A stretch of 64,000 bases of DNA from Symsagittifera roscoffensis (Eukaryota > Xenacoelomorpha > Acoela > Convolutidae), in contig NC_087071.1 in assembly GCF_963678635.1 (NCBI RefSeq), positions 15,683,613 to 15,747,612 on the forward strand, read 5' to 3'. The position numbers and the translations under genes are program-made. Positions 18,695 through 30,645 of the stretch are shown piece by piece. Every line of letters begins with the position of its first letter. Positions within the stretch are counted from its first letter, which is position 1. Under the pieces are notes generated by a model. It was not told where the DNA came from, did no database searches, and saw only the letters and a program-made list of their open reading frames with translations.

Positions 18695-19465
18695 AGATGA
18701 TGAACGAAGAGAACAAGTGAAGACGTGAGCAAAGAAGAGGAGAGAAGAAAAAAAAACTTGATTGTCTTTGTGTGTGAAAACTTAAACCAATCAACCAAGT
18801 TTTGATTATTGAACTTGTTAAACCTTTTGTTTTGATTTAGTTTGGTCAAACCAAACTTTGAAAGTTGTTACGATTGTTAAATTTGTTGAAAGAGAATTTT
18901 AGTTATACTATTTATGTATATATATAGAACATAGGTGAGTATATTTACCTATTTAAGCATGACTGAAGTTTTTAACCTGTGTAAGACACAATTTCACTGT
19001 GTGGCGACATGGTAAGATGGAGTAAACTGGCTCGAGAAGGGTGAGTAACTCAACAACTTTCCTAGCCACAGAGTTTCTTAGTTTTAATATTGAATGGACC
19101 GCATAAATAACTGATTATACTTGGTGAGTGGTGTTAAGTTAATTTTAACGGGTGCGTGGCCGTGCCACGTCCCACTTTTTAATCACAAAGAGCGAAAAGA
19201 AGTTTTATGGCAAGACGACGGAAGTAGTCAGAAAAGAAATTTTATCTAGGAAACTCCTCATGGTGCAAATTTTGTGAAAATGTTGAAAGGCAGTGAAATG
19301 TAGTACGATGCCATTTGTGAACACGTAGTGAGTTGAGGTGGAGTAGATCAATTTAATTTTCCTATGCGATTTGTAAGATTGATTACAGAGAACTGGAACA
19401 CTACTTGACGATAACCCGGTGTTATGCGATCAATAGGGACATTGATGGGGACTGTCCGGGGAGTA
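18695..19465 (+). other. 3' untranslated region and polypurine tract
   Basis: No ORF of note is present. A purine-rich run (AGAAGAGGAGAGAAGAAAAA, 18733-18752) lies early in the region. Directly before the 3' LTR is the G-rich ATGGGGACTGTCCGGGGAG (19445-19463), the likely plus-strand primer site, although it is interrupted by pyrimidines. The AT-rich middle holds nothing I can name. Confidence 0.5.
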
Positions 19466-20348
19466 TGTGCCATTCTGCCAGATGGCATAGCGCAACCTTC
19501 CGGCGACACGAAGAAAAACGAATAAAGGACTTTTTAACGAAAAAGTATTGCGAAGGAGGGTAGGAATATTCTAGAATTTTTATTTTCAAAATTTCGATCG
19601 GAAGGGGAATATTTCCCAGAAATACAAAAAAGACGGCCATTTTGACGAAAAACGACGAAAAAGCAGAACAACGACAAATATTGTAGAAAACGGTCGCACG
19701 AGAGACGAGAAATACGAAGCCTCTTATCGTGGCAATAACACACGATAAGAACCTTAGCAGTGGATATTAGTGGAGAAGGAAGCTTCAGTGGGGAAGGAAT
19801 ATTGCACGGAACCCTCCCGTGCCACAAATTGGAAGAGATAAGAACGTTATCTCAGGAAGATTACGGGAGCGGAGGCTTGGTCCCCCATAGACTGTTTTAT
19901 GTAAAGGGACTATATAAAACTAACTTTGTAGCTACTTGGATGTCGTAGAAGTCTAAATTAACACCGGTATTATTTGATATTTTAGAATATGAGTAGCTAG
20001 AAAGAGGAAAGGGTCAATCCATCTCCAATGGATTTAATATAGAACTGTCACACAAAAACATGTTAAAATAGGTTGTTCGAGCCGTGTTTTTAATGGCAAT
20101 CACGTAGTCTGAGGATCCGAGACTCAGCTATGTGGTTGTGTTCGCATGTAAACGAAAGCTGATCAAAAGTCGTTTGACTGATGGCCTAAAAATGGTAACT
20201 TTTTACTTGCCCTAAACAGACCAGAAAATCAACTGGCAAGGTCGAGACGGTGAAAAACGAGTAGGATTAAGGTAACTGACGCTTGCCAGTCGTTAATAGG
20301 TACTTTTTCTACGCTCCGTCGCTGTGTAGTATTTGGGCGAAAGTTACA
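19466..20348 (+). repeat. 3' LTR of giant retroelement
   Basis: This is an 883-bp direct repeat of 1176-2058, TGT...ACA, with the TATA-like TATATAAAA at 19911-19919. Differences from the 5' LTR are scattered substitutions, mostly transitions, plus two compensating 1-base indels. Sequence beyond 20348 is unrelated to the element interior and belongs to the host retroelement. Confidence 0.95.
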
Positions 20349-22000
20349 TGAATAAATAAAGTGATTGAAACTTTAAACACACAGTTTCTTCTATTTTTCT
20401 TGTGAATTGGGATTGTTCCATTTTGTCTACAAGTCTTCTAAAACCATTGTTTGGTTCGCGGACTGATTAGCGATTTCATGATATATTTTTTGTTAATTTT
20501 TATAATCGTTGTTTTAATGCCATCAGTAGGATTTCTGTCATTTAATTTCTTATAATCATGTGTGTCTAAGGAAAATACTCTTCTTACAAGTGTTTCGACT
20601 CTAATAGCGAGCTGTTTAACCGTTTCTTTGGTAGTCTACGGAGTTCATTACAAAGTACTCGTTGATAAAGTTTGTCCCTCTTTGAGTCGAACCTGTTAAA
20701 AAATTTGTTTCTAATTTTTTCGAATGTAATTTGATAAAACTAAAAGTAATTTTTAGGCTGCTCTGTCTAGAGTAGTTTGTTTTAATGCTGTTCGTCTTTT
20801 TTTTCTAATTTTGATGGAGTGGTTTGCTTATAGCTTCTTGTTTATAGGTTCTTTGACTTATTATTCAGGATCTGTTCCTGTGAAAACCATGAGGGGTTTC
20901 GTTTGAAGTGTTAGATGAATCACCCAATACGTATAGATTCATCGTCATTCGAAGTGATTATGCTGTTTTATGTATCTGAGTGAAATTTCTAGGTTGATTT
21001 ATGCTAATTTAAGGATGTTTTAGTTAAATTGATAGTGTTGTTTCGTTTCTCCTTGTTTTGTGGTTTTGCGTTGTTAACCTTGAGTATTAACAGGATTTTG
21101 TGTTTGCATGTTTCGGTTTATTGAAATAAAATTCTGTTTCTATGATTTTTTGGAATTTTGTAATTGATTTTTTGGTGGGTCGTCATATGGTGCAAAATCA
21201 ATTGGTTGAAAAATGTCATCTTGTTCATAATCAGGAGACCATAGATTTTTTTCTGGTAAGATTTATTAAGTTTTTGTTAAGTCTTTTGAAAACATCTTTC
21301 ACTTTCTAAAAATACTTCAAATGCCTAATTATGGATATGTAATCCATCGTTGGATCGCTTCGACGCGAGGATGGTTTAATTTAATTTTGATGATTGGAAC
21401 TGTGTAATAATTTACGTGAGTTGTGGCGATTTTAGGGTTTACTGGTGAATAACTTTCTTGTGTAGTTACTGGTATTGTGGTAACGATTTCTTTAAAAGTT
21501 TAGTGGGATGCTGCTTGGAAAATGTGCTGTTTCAAGGTTTTTGTTCCATTTAGATCTTCTTGTAATTGAAAAGTTGAAATTAAACTAGCGTTTCCTGCTC
21601 TAGTTCGAAATATTGTATTTTAACTTAATGATAGTGTATCTGTTGTTGAGTGGTGACTCTCAAAAAACTAGGACCATTTAAAAATGTTACAATTGCTTGG
21701 CTTGAATTATTGTTTTTTATGTTAAAGAAACAATCAGGATTCTAGTCAGGGTTTCAAAAATTTCGAGGTTCCAATCAGGGTCCCAAATATGTGATATCTA
21801 CAAAAAAATTGTTTCTTCGTCATAATTTGTGCGAAATTTTTTCGTGATCTTCCTATGAGGTCTAAATTACGGTGAAAAACGTCTATTATGAACCCTGCTA
21901 GTATCCGTTCAAGCTCGATTTTTACAAATGTGAATTGTGTGTCAGTTGTTTTTGCGCGATTTGCATCTAAGTATCGCGAAAACATATTACTTTAAGTTCT
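20349..22000 (-). pseudogene. Upstream part of the interrupted host retroelement gag
   Basis: On the minus strand, about 20700-20440 encodes a Gag capsid-like segment (KETVKQLAIRVETLVRRVF followed by SLDTHDYKKLND), typical of LTR-retroelement Gag. Further right, the minus strand gives Asp/Pro-rich peptides (IFQPIDFAPYDDPPK, near 21190) and a 79-codon frame (21746-21985) that may be its N-terminal region. Stops and frameshifts are frequent. The giant element separates this from its zinc-knuckle end at 1-1175. The left part is about 95% identical to 7561-7913 in the giant element. Confidence 0.55.
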
Positions 22001-23677
22001 CACTGATGTATGCTGTGAAATTTGTTGTGTCAAAACGTAGTATGTTTTGTATAAGTTTAAGATGGAGACAGAGCTATAGTTTAATGTAAATACATAACTT
22101 TAGTTTGTTTATTGTGAAATTTAGTTGTGTATTTCTAATATGTTTTCGCGAAAACTTTTGAGAACTTTGAATTCATATCATTTGTTTGTTTTATGTTCTT
22201 TTTGATTAATTCAATTTGCTGATTGAATTTCAATTGTCAATATTCAATATTTTGATGTCAAAGTTCATAGAGTTGGTAAAAAGTAGTCGATTATACGTCT
22301 TGTTGCTCTCACTTCCGGAAATTACTTTTTGTAAGGACTTTCTCCGTAACGAAACCAATATTCTTTGAGGTTACGACAGAAATGTACTTATCCGCATGAT
22401 CTGGTGACACGAAACTTTCAAATGTATGGAAAATAGTAGGAAAGAGTCTGTCCTTGAAGTTTGTCGTTGTGTTGAATCATATTTTAAATGGTATAACTGT
22501 AAATAGGTACTTTTCAATATGCCTCGTATGTTGATTCCAGGTGTTTGTTCTTACTGATTTTTGGGTTTTTTATAAATTTTTTATGCTTCGTTTGCCTTCA
22601 ATCAATCTTTCTGTAGTGTCTTTGGAATTGGAAAAATGTCTTTCTTTGTTTTCTGACTTTCCTCAATTTATCTCTTTATCTTATTTTCAAGGTTTCGTAC
22701 GGTTGTTGTATCAGATTCAGAAATTGCGTTTCGTTTTCTTAAAAAACGTTTCTATAAAAAATGTTTTCATTTCGTAACAAGAAATCTTCTTTTTTGATTC
22801 TTTTTTTTAAATCTTATATATGCAAGTCTTTGTTGATGTGGCGCCAGTACAAGAGCGTATCGGACGTCTTTTTTGTGATAGTTCTGCATTGTTATTGTTT
22901 TTTTATTAGCTAAACTTGATAATAACTATATTAGGACATCTGATTGGTGCTCAGTCCAGGTGTTAATTGTTAGTTTTTAGGATTTTTGTGAATGTTATCC
23001 TAACTTTTCGGGTCGGACTGTCGTGGCAAGGCTGGTTGGGGAGAGAGTATCTCGATTCATTAAAATGATGCTTACTGCTCTCAAATGTATGTGGCGTTTT
23101 CTAAAATAAGTAGAAAGTTTTGAGTAACCAAAGTTGCTCTTTGTTTACTCTAATAAGAATGGTGATTTTGAAAGGAAAAAATTGTCAATTCATCAGTCAT
23201 TTGAAAGGGTTAGGAAGTGAATCGAAGTTTGCGGTCGTTATATTCTTGAAAAAGGTGTGTGTTGCGTTTCAAAATGAAGCTTATTAGATTAAAAATCAAA
23301 AGAGAAAGCCTTAATGGCTTGAATAATTTTAACTTAAGATCCGAAGTTAAGGAGCCTTGGTTATCTAAAATATTTAAAGTTTAGATTTAAATGGTTAAAA
23401 ATCCAATAAAAATCTGGACGAACTTGTACTTTGAATTGATAAGTATCTATTGTTTTGGTTGATTTAGAGGATTAAGTGGGGGACAGGAACGCCGAAACAT
23501 CATTAGTCTAGCACCAATTTTGCTCTAATTTTGTTATTGTTCTTTTCTGTTTTTATCCAACTAAAAGTTTGTAATAAATATATTTAGAAAATCTATTGCA
23601 GATTAAAAACAAAAAATTGATAAAAGATTATGTTTTGTATAAATTCTTAATTAATGATATATAGTTCAAAATATAAG
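22001..23677. other. AT-rich stretch with no recognised gene
   Basis: I see no exon-like segment, domain or RNA gene. The sequence may include the remaining 5' end and LTR of the host retroelement, but no matching second LTR is in view. ORFs are short and compositionally non-coding (for example 22541-22777). Confidence 0.5.
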
Positions 23678-24040
23678 GCATCAAAAAACTGACCATAGAT
23701 ACTACGAACCATACTCGCAAATTTATTAGCATTGATGTGTTTATGCTTTGAAAAACTTAATAATTCATCTGAAAATTTAACTTGTTTGCATATAAGCCAG
23801 CCTTTCATAAAGCAGCTACCATGTAAGCCAGCTGAACAAACTAATCACATAGTTCTAAATTTAGCATCAAAGATTTGACTATAGATACTACGAACCTTAA
23901 TCGCAAACGTATTAGCATTTATTTGTAAAAGCTTGGAGAATTAATAGTTTATCTGAAAGCATAAATTTGATGGTATATAAGCCAGCCATTTATAAAGTAG
24001 CTTCCAAATAAACCAGCTGAACAAAGTAATCAATACATAA
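23678..24040. repeat. Two-copy tandem repeat, about 186 bp
   Basis: Two diverged copies begin with GCATCAAAAAACTGACCATA (23678) and GCATCAAAGATTTGACTATA (23864). Both continue through ATACTACGAACC, GCAAA...TTAGCAT, ATATAAGCCAGCC and CCAGCTGAACAAA. The unit is about 186 bp, with the second copy slightly shortened. There is no coding content. It could be a local duplication or a fragment of a dispersed repeat. Confidence 0.75.
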
Positions 24041-24243
24041 TGGTCATATAAGATAATGTAACATTTAAAAAATTCATGCAAAATTCATTCAAATTACGTA
24101 ACCTTCGACTTATTTATACAGTGTCTATTTTCGGCTGGTCTATACCTAAACTGGTTTTATTCTCATTAGTATGCTCGACTAATTTTTATAGCCGTTCAAA
24201 TCAACGAAAATTAATGACATGTAAACTACATATAAGACGTCAC

Positions 24244-24326
24244 CTATTCTCAGGAATGAGATGATCTCCACAGAAATCATCCTCGTATGAGTCACATGGA
24301 TCACTCTTCCAATCTGTCACATAAGG
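24244..24326 (-). pseudogene. Truncated cysteine-rich module exon
   Basis: On the minus strand, after a TTTTCAG acceptor, the frame reads VTDWKSDPCDSYEDDFCGDH. This matches the start of the cysteine-rich modules at 24715-30119 (Trp, Pro-x-Cys, then Cys-Gly). It then meets GTGACG, a possible donor, and a stop. The C-terminal half of the module is missing and the acceptor phase differs from its relatives. It is either a remnant or a module split by an intron. Confidence 0.45.
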
Positions 24327-24714
24327 CTGAAAACTTTCTTCATCAACGTCCCCTAAAAATATTCTCAGCCTCGAAAGCTGACTTTAAAAAATTACAGGAT
24401 GTGGGAACAGATAAAAACATTCAAAAAGAGCAATTTTTGCAAGCTCGAGTTTATAGGTGACCTTGAGACATACGTTCTCTCTGAAAAATTGGCTTTTGCT
24501 GAGTAACTTTCCTGAAATAGGTTTATTGCTTTCTAAAACAAATTACTTCTTTTTCGATTAATTGCAACTCTCTATATTCAGTATCATATTTGTTCCTCGA
24601 GATCCTTGGACGGATAATTTAAAAAAAATTGTTAAGTTGTGTTTCCAATTGTGGTGACACAAAATACAAAAAGAAAGATTTCATTTTTTTTCAATGACAA
24701 TTGATTTCACTTAC

Positions 24715-24957
24715 TGGAATCAGACAAGTCGCACATATGATGCCGCTCATAAACGTCGTTTTCGTTTTCCCCAATCGGACATCGATATTTTTCAGTAGAA
24801 TTAACATCTCCTGTTATAAACAAGCCACATTTGCCAGTTTCTTGGTCTCTGGTGTAGTAATTACAAAATCTGGTTTGCTTGACTCGTAATCTTCCACAAA
24901 ACTTTTCTTGAAACCGCTCGCATTTCGGTTCCCATTCACTTAACCAGCTGCTTTTAA
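24715..24957 (-). CDS. Exon encoding a cysteine-rich module
   Basis: This internal exon (243 nt) is flanked by a TTTCTTTTCAG acceptor and a GTAAGT donor, both phase 1. It encodes one module: Trp-x-Pro-x-Cys (WEPKCERF), a Cys-Gly pair (KFCGRLRV), QTRFCNYYTRD, TGKCG, a YRCP cysteine and a final MCD cysteine. That makes seven cysteines in a pattern shared with the exons at 26286, 26896 and 29844. I do not recognise the domain. Phase-1 symmetric exons are typical of shuffled extracellular modules, so a secreted or surface protein is likely. Confidence 0.75.
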
Positions 24958-26285
24958 CTGAAAAGAAATGCACCAAAAAATCAAACCACAATTGAAAACC
25001 ATACTTTAGCTATTAGTTATTGAGATTTTTTAACTATCTAATTCAATAAAATAATTATTGAAAATTTACATATTGTGATGAAAATTAACATCACATGATT
25101 GTTGTCGTCCATATGAATGCTTTCATATTTTGTAAGTTTAAACTTTTTATCCTCTTCATGCAGTACTTATACATGACTTTTGGCAGATACTTTTCGATTT
25201 TGTAACAAAAAAGAAATTGAAAAAAGAGCCAATATGTTTGTCAAACTACTTCAGATCGTTTTTAAAAAGACAGCTTTTGTTTCAACCATTTGTGATCTAT
25301 TTCAAAAACTCATGTTTTCAAGCATTCAAGCATCTCGTGTTCAGTTTCCTGTGACCAGTGTTACGAGCAAAAACTTGATTAAACGAAATATGCATTAGTT
25401 TTTGAATGTATGATTTGCTTTAAATTCAATGTATACATTTTAGGTATATACCATTTCATAAAGTTTTTGACATGGTGTGCCATCGTACTATGCTGGATCT
25501 CATACCGGAAACCTTCAATTGAGAGTTACGAAAAAACACGATTTGTTGCCACTCAAAACTCAAAATGCTTGTTCAGGGATGACGTTTAATATCTGGTACT
25601 GTACGTACAGGCCTTCCTCAAGCCTCATTACCTTCTCCTTTTCTAAAAAAATCTAAAAACAACTCGAGCCTTTCTGCGAGAAACAACTTTTTGCTTGTGC
25701 TTCCAATGCTATTGCCCAAAACGTTTAACAGATTCAAACAATTTTCTGTGGAATTCAGTGAGTTACAAAAAGCAAAAAGTGTGCATATCTAGTGCACAGC
25801 TACATCTCTTAATGAAAATTCTTGTTTATGTCAAATCTTTTATACATTTTTTCCAAGAAATTCTCTTTTCAAAAAGTTACTAACAAAAGTTTCATTGAAT
25901 CAATCTATGAAACTCTCGTGAAATTTTAGCCTTGTTTTATGGTCTTTATGTCGAAAAAACTTAAGTCATGCGTTACAGCCAACAACTTTCAAATTTTTTG
26001 CCGAGGGATCCCCTAAAATTACTAAAAATTTAATTTGCGATAAGCAACTCTCGTAAGGTAACTTCAATTAGGAATAGCACTGATGGATATTTTTTGTAAT
26101 TAGACTTTCTCGCTAAAAAGTCATCGAAAGCAACTGTTCAATTAAAATTTTGAGGCTGAAAAATGACTGTTCTCTTTTTCCATAGTTTTTAGATTTTATG
26201 ATCGGTTTAAGTTATTTTTATCCATTGTTGTCATCAAGGGATAATTGGCACGGGATATAACGTTTTTCTTATTAATTTTTATTAC
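24958..26285 (-). other. Probable intron, no features
   Basis: This AT-rich sequence lies between two module exons. Short plus-strand ORFs (25180-25398, 25695-25883) look non-coding. No module remnant is found here. Confidence 0.5.
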
Positions 26286-26522
26286 CCTGTTCGTCTGCCT
26301 TGCAAACTTTTTCTCTCTCTAGTGTTTCATCATCGTTGTCTAATTGACAGGACAAACTCTTAGCAAGTTCAACTTTGGAAGTGGTTTTGGTTTGACATGT
26401 TCCAAGCTCATCTCTTTCATAATACGTGCAATATCGTTTTTGGAAAACGGGTAAATTTCCACAGTTATCAGCCGCAAAGTTCGCGCAATTTGGCGTCCAT
26501 GGACCAACTGTGTGAGGCTCAG
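26286..26522 (-). CDS. Exon encoding a cysteine-rich module
   Basis: This 237-nt phase-1/phase-1 exon has acceptor TTTGCTTTAG and donor G|GTAATA. Landmarks of the module are WTPNCANF, DNCGNLPVF, KRYCTYYERD, LGTCQTK, SLSCQL and KVCKADEQ. Spacing between cysteines matches its neighbours, with low identity outside the cysteines and the QTR/KRY-C-xYYERD core. The gap to the next exon upstream is only about 370 bases, consistent with a short intron. Confidence 0.75.
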
Positions 26523-26895
26523 CTAAAGCAAAAGAATAATAGTATACTAGTAGGATTAAAAATTGCAAACATGAAAAAAAATGAGGTAGTAAATCATATC
26601 AACAGGAGCCTCTTACTAACATGAAAGCTCTGAAAATCTATTTGAGAGAATATGTTTTTGCTTGATAGCCACAAAAGGCCATGTTACTTTATAAAACTGC
26701 TCTGCTCTTTTATAAAACTACAAATGCTCTGCCTAAAAACAAAATTAAAAGATTTTGTGTAAAGTTTTACCCTCTACAATTTAGTAGGGACGTTTGAGAG
26801 GCTTTTTCGATATAATTGTTTCATCAAATAATCTATTCATTATAATATGATTCTTTATTAACAAAAAAGTCAAGAAGGTATTCAAATATAGTTAC

Positions 26896-27162
26896 CAGTT
26901 GCATCTGGATCGCAGATGGTGATTCTTTTAAAACGGGCTTTGCCGTCTTCAAAAGGACAGTTCAGGTGCCATGACATTTTAACATTTGTCGTATTTTTCG
27001 GGACGCATTGGTCAGTGGCGTCATTTTGTTCGTAGAACGTGCAATATCTTGTCTGGTTAATGGGAATTTTTCCACATTTGTCACCAATAAAAGCAGAGCA
27101 GTCGGGGTGCCAAGACGTCAATTGTGACTCATACTGTGAACCGCTTCCTGCATCCGAGGTAC
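26896..27162 (-). CDS. Exon encoding a cysteine-rich module
   Basis: This 267-nt phase-1 exon has acceptor TTTGTGCAG and donor G|GTAACT. It has a short Ser/Gly lead-in (TSDAGSGSQYESQ), then WHPDCSAF, DKCGKIPI, QTRYCTFYEQND, DQCVPK, LNCPF and TICDPD. The lead-in may be a linker between modules. It is the best-preserved of the set by eye. Confidence 0.75.
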
Positions 27163-29843
27163 CTGCACAAACAGAAGTAGAGTCGAATACAGGTGCAAAT
27201 CTGGTGGCAGGGGTCTTCAAAATTTGAACGTTTTGTTGAATTTGCAGGTATATTTATTTTTTCCAATCTCTCCTAAAAGCTGCGTGAAAACCCCTTTTAA
27301 ATTTACCAAATAGTTTTCCAACTACTTGCATACTTTTGATCCATGCAAAAATGATATTTCATTTTTGTTTGTTTTCGTAACTTTTTCAGAATTAAAGCTT
27401 TAAAGGCCTTAAAGCTTTTCAATTCAATTTTAAATTATTGTCGCCGTGGTTGCCTTAAAAGATTTTAGGGGAAATCGACTCAAAGTAGGTGCCGTACGCA
27501 CAAAAGAAAAATCTTTCAAAAATCTGACAGGAGCCTTGCAAAATTTGCATTCTCAATGGAAAGGAAACTCTAGCAAAGATTTTTAAAATTCTTACAACCT
27601 GATCTGAAGTTTTTATGATAAAATTAGCTTACAATAGAAAACCTTGCCGAAAATGTTACCACTCAATTAGATTTGTTTTACCAGTTATATCAACATTGTC
27701 TAATGTAAATGCGAGGAATTGGATTATTTTCACAACCATTGCAATGCATCATAAATCAATCAAAACTTTCTCAACTCCATATAAACTGAAGAAAATCTGT
27801 TTTCCTTACAATGCAATCTCAACTTTTTTAAAAAAAATCGCAATAATCGTTATTTTGCTTCCTAGGAATCATGACCCTCTGAAAGCATGCGCCCACAATT
27901 TCAATGAACGCAATACACAGCCAGCTTTGCAATTTTGTCAATTTTTGAAGAAGCTTTGAGAAACTTGTTGAGACTCGTTGTTGAGAAATTTGTTGAGATA
28001 AATCCTGTTGTTAAAATCATCAAACCCTTGTTTTTAATATTTCAAAGATCCAAAAAGTAGACAAGGATAGCCAGTTACTGTGAAAGTAGCACAGAATGTT
28101 CCGACCACAGTCATGAGAAAAATATATTTTCTTCGAAGTAGTATAGTTTTTTTTGAGTGTGTGAAAAAGAACTAAACGATAAAGAAAACTTAGGCATATT
28201 TGACAGTCAAAATGAAATAAGCGACTTGCGAAAAAAAAGGAAAGAAGCAAAAAATTTTGGTAAATCAAAACTTGAAAAAGTATTTTAAAAAAAATCTCAA
28301 TTTTTGATTTTTGCTTCCCAAAACGGCGCTAAAAACTCCAAAAGCTACTTATTTTTTGTTAAATTAAGTTTTCACAGCGTAAAATAAGCTTAAATCAATC
28401 ATCTCTGATAAATATTCCCTTAACTTGCACCATAATAGATCGAAATTAGTCCAAAAATCAAAAAACAATTCAAATCGGTTTTTTCGATCTGTCGCTTGAA
28501 TCCCGATTAAAATTTTTTTTATTTAATATAGCATCCGATTCTTTCCCGTAATTATTTTTGGTACTTGATTTTGCGTGAAAGACGAAAAAAAGAAAAAAAA
28601 GCTAAAACCCGAATATATAAATCCTCACCATTTTCAAATAGCTGGAACAAAATCGAACAGTCTGAGGTTTTGTGACCAAACATCAACTTAAATTCTCACT
28701 TAAAACTGTTTACCGCCCTCAAATTTACCATCCTTCGTGAGGATGGTAAAGTACGGTTGGTAAAAAAAAATTTTACAAACAAGTTTTAATTAATTCACGA
28801 TCCAAATGGTTCAGATTATTGCTCAACTATTTCGAGTCATCAAGTTTTGCATCTTTTTGGCTCCTATAGTTTCATAGAGAATAGATTCGTCAAAATTTGG
28901 AGATTTAAAAATACAAAGATTCTTCAAGATTCGACAAAAATTGCATAGTGTGGGAGATCCTAAGCTGGATGAACAAATAGCGTGTAAAATTGATTAAGGA
29001 AGGTTATTCAAGACTAGCAAAAATTAAGTAAGGAAACTTGTTAGAAGCTTCGAAAAAAAAATTAAAAACAAGATGGCAATTTTCTAATCTGGATTTTATT
29101 GTTCAAAAGCTCAATACCATCTAATCGTTTAGGATTACGATAAGCAATAATCACTAGAAAAAAAAATCAGTGGAGAAAACTCGTTCTCATATCTCAATTG
29201 CGTTTACTTAACCTTGTAGAAGTTTCCAGAATGATTTATAGTTTATGTAATTCGCGGAAACTTTTGAATTGCCAAATTCCAAACATTTTACCAATCGAAC
29301 TTTTTATTTTATGGTTAAATATCGATAAAAAAATTCAGATTACTTTTCAGATTTTTTTTCAGTGTTTACTTTTTATATAATTAGTTTTAAACGTTTTAGA
29401 AAGAAATACCTTTAGGAACAATGTTTTGCATGCATTCGTACTATTCGTACCATGCATTCGTTGCAGAGGAAATATGATCCAAAAAAACTCGATGTGAGAT
29501 GTTGTTGCTTATCTGCTAGAAAACTTAGCAACTTGAATAAATTATATAATTGCAAAAAACGTAAAATATATTTTTCGAATATGAATTTTTACGACAAAGA
29601 ATGAAGTCATTAAAAAATTTTGTCTTTTTTTGAAATTTCAATTTCTGCATTTTTCAAAGAAATTCTTATATAAGGAAACTGCAGAAATCTAAAAATTAAC
29701 TGACATTTCATTACAATAATTTTGGGTGCTTGTACAGCAACTTGCTGTCGTTTTCAAAAAAAAAAAGTGGTAGGTCAATTGGCAAAACAAAATCAGGTAT
29801 ATGAGCTGAAACAAGGTATGTTAAAACAAGTCATAAGTCTTGC
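27163..29843 (-). other. Probable intron, no features
   Basis: This AT-rich stretch of 2.7 kb lies between module exons. ORFs such as 27615-27959 (plus) and 28020-28268 (minus) show no domain and Lys/Asn/Phe-biased composition expected from AT-rich DNA. A short inverted-repeat-like phrase, TTTACCATCC and GGATGGTAAA, sits near 28725-28750. Nothing else is recognised. Confidence 0.5.
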
Positions 29844-30119
29844 CTGGTGAATCGAATTTGCACACATGTTCTCTTTTGAAAACATTGTCAAACTTTGAAC
29901 TGGAAACGCAGCCCAATCCTTTCGCAATTTCCAAATTTTTCGAAGTCTTGATGGAACAATTTCCAGTAGTTTTGTTCCGTTCATAGAAGCTACAAGCGCG
30001 TGTTTGATTGAGGCGCAATTTTCCGCAAAGCTTCCTTTGAAAAGTTTCGCAACCAGGCTGCCATGAGCTCATGAAGGGATCAAGTTTTTCGTACTCTATA
30101 TTTTTCGAAGTGATGTTAC
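29844..30119 (-). CDS. Exon encoding a cysteine-rich module, GC donor
   Basis: This 276-nt exon has acceptor GAATTTTAG. The module landmarks are SWQPGCETF, KLCGKLRL, QTRACSFYERN, TGNCSIK, LGCVSS and HVCKFD. By alignment with its relatives the exon should end after GATTCACCAG, where the next bases are GCAAGA. The donor would then be GC instead of GT, which is a known minor class, or the site is mutated and the exon reads on to a stop about 24 bases later. There is a 20-residue lead-in before the Trp. Confidence 0.65.
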
Positions 30120-30499
30120 CTAAAATTCAAAGGTGTGTCTTTTCCATTTTAACCCCTAACTAGTAAGCAAGTTCAGTTATAGCTTCCACAGTTCTGGCAA
30201 GCTATACTTCGATGGGTGGGGGTCTATAATGAGAACAACGCTGTGATTGGACTTCTGAGCAAAAATTGTTGAAATGGTTTCAATACGACTCAAGGACTGC
30301 AAGTTACACTAAAAAAAATCGCCAAAAAAACTTAAGAACATATTGGGGCTTTTTACAGCTTCTCACCCCCTCAAAAAGTTACCACAGAAGGAAGCTGTTC
30401 AAAAGTTGTTGAAACGGCTTTTTGCTTCTAAGAAAAATTGTATTAATTTGTTCACTTGCAGAAAAAAATATCAAATTTAAAATAATGTACGACTAATAT
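30120..30499. other. AT-rich spacer, nothing recognised
   Basis: No exon, repeat or RNA gene is visible between the module exon and the short direct repeat that bounds the degenerate gypsy element. Confidence 0.4.
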
Positions 30500-30645
30500 A
30501 AAAGGATGAAAGATTAAGAAGTGTGTTGAGTTAAAATGTCTTTTCTAAAACTAACACGAAAAGTCATTGATCGACCTATGATCAATTCATGACATAGTTG
30601 GCAGGTATCTAATTAATACCGAAGGTCAAAAGACTAATCAACAAA
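30500..30645 (-). repeat. Short direct repeat, left copy (possible LTR)
   Basis: About 145 bp is shared, in the same orientation, with 34350-34490. Common phrases are TGATCGACC, CATGACATAGTTGGCAG, ATTAATA and GGTCAAAAGACTAATCA. The two copies bracket a decayed gypsy pol, so they may be the remains of its LTRs. Divergence is high. Confidence 0.55.
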
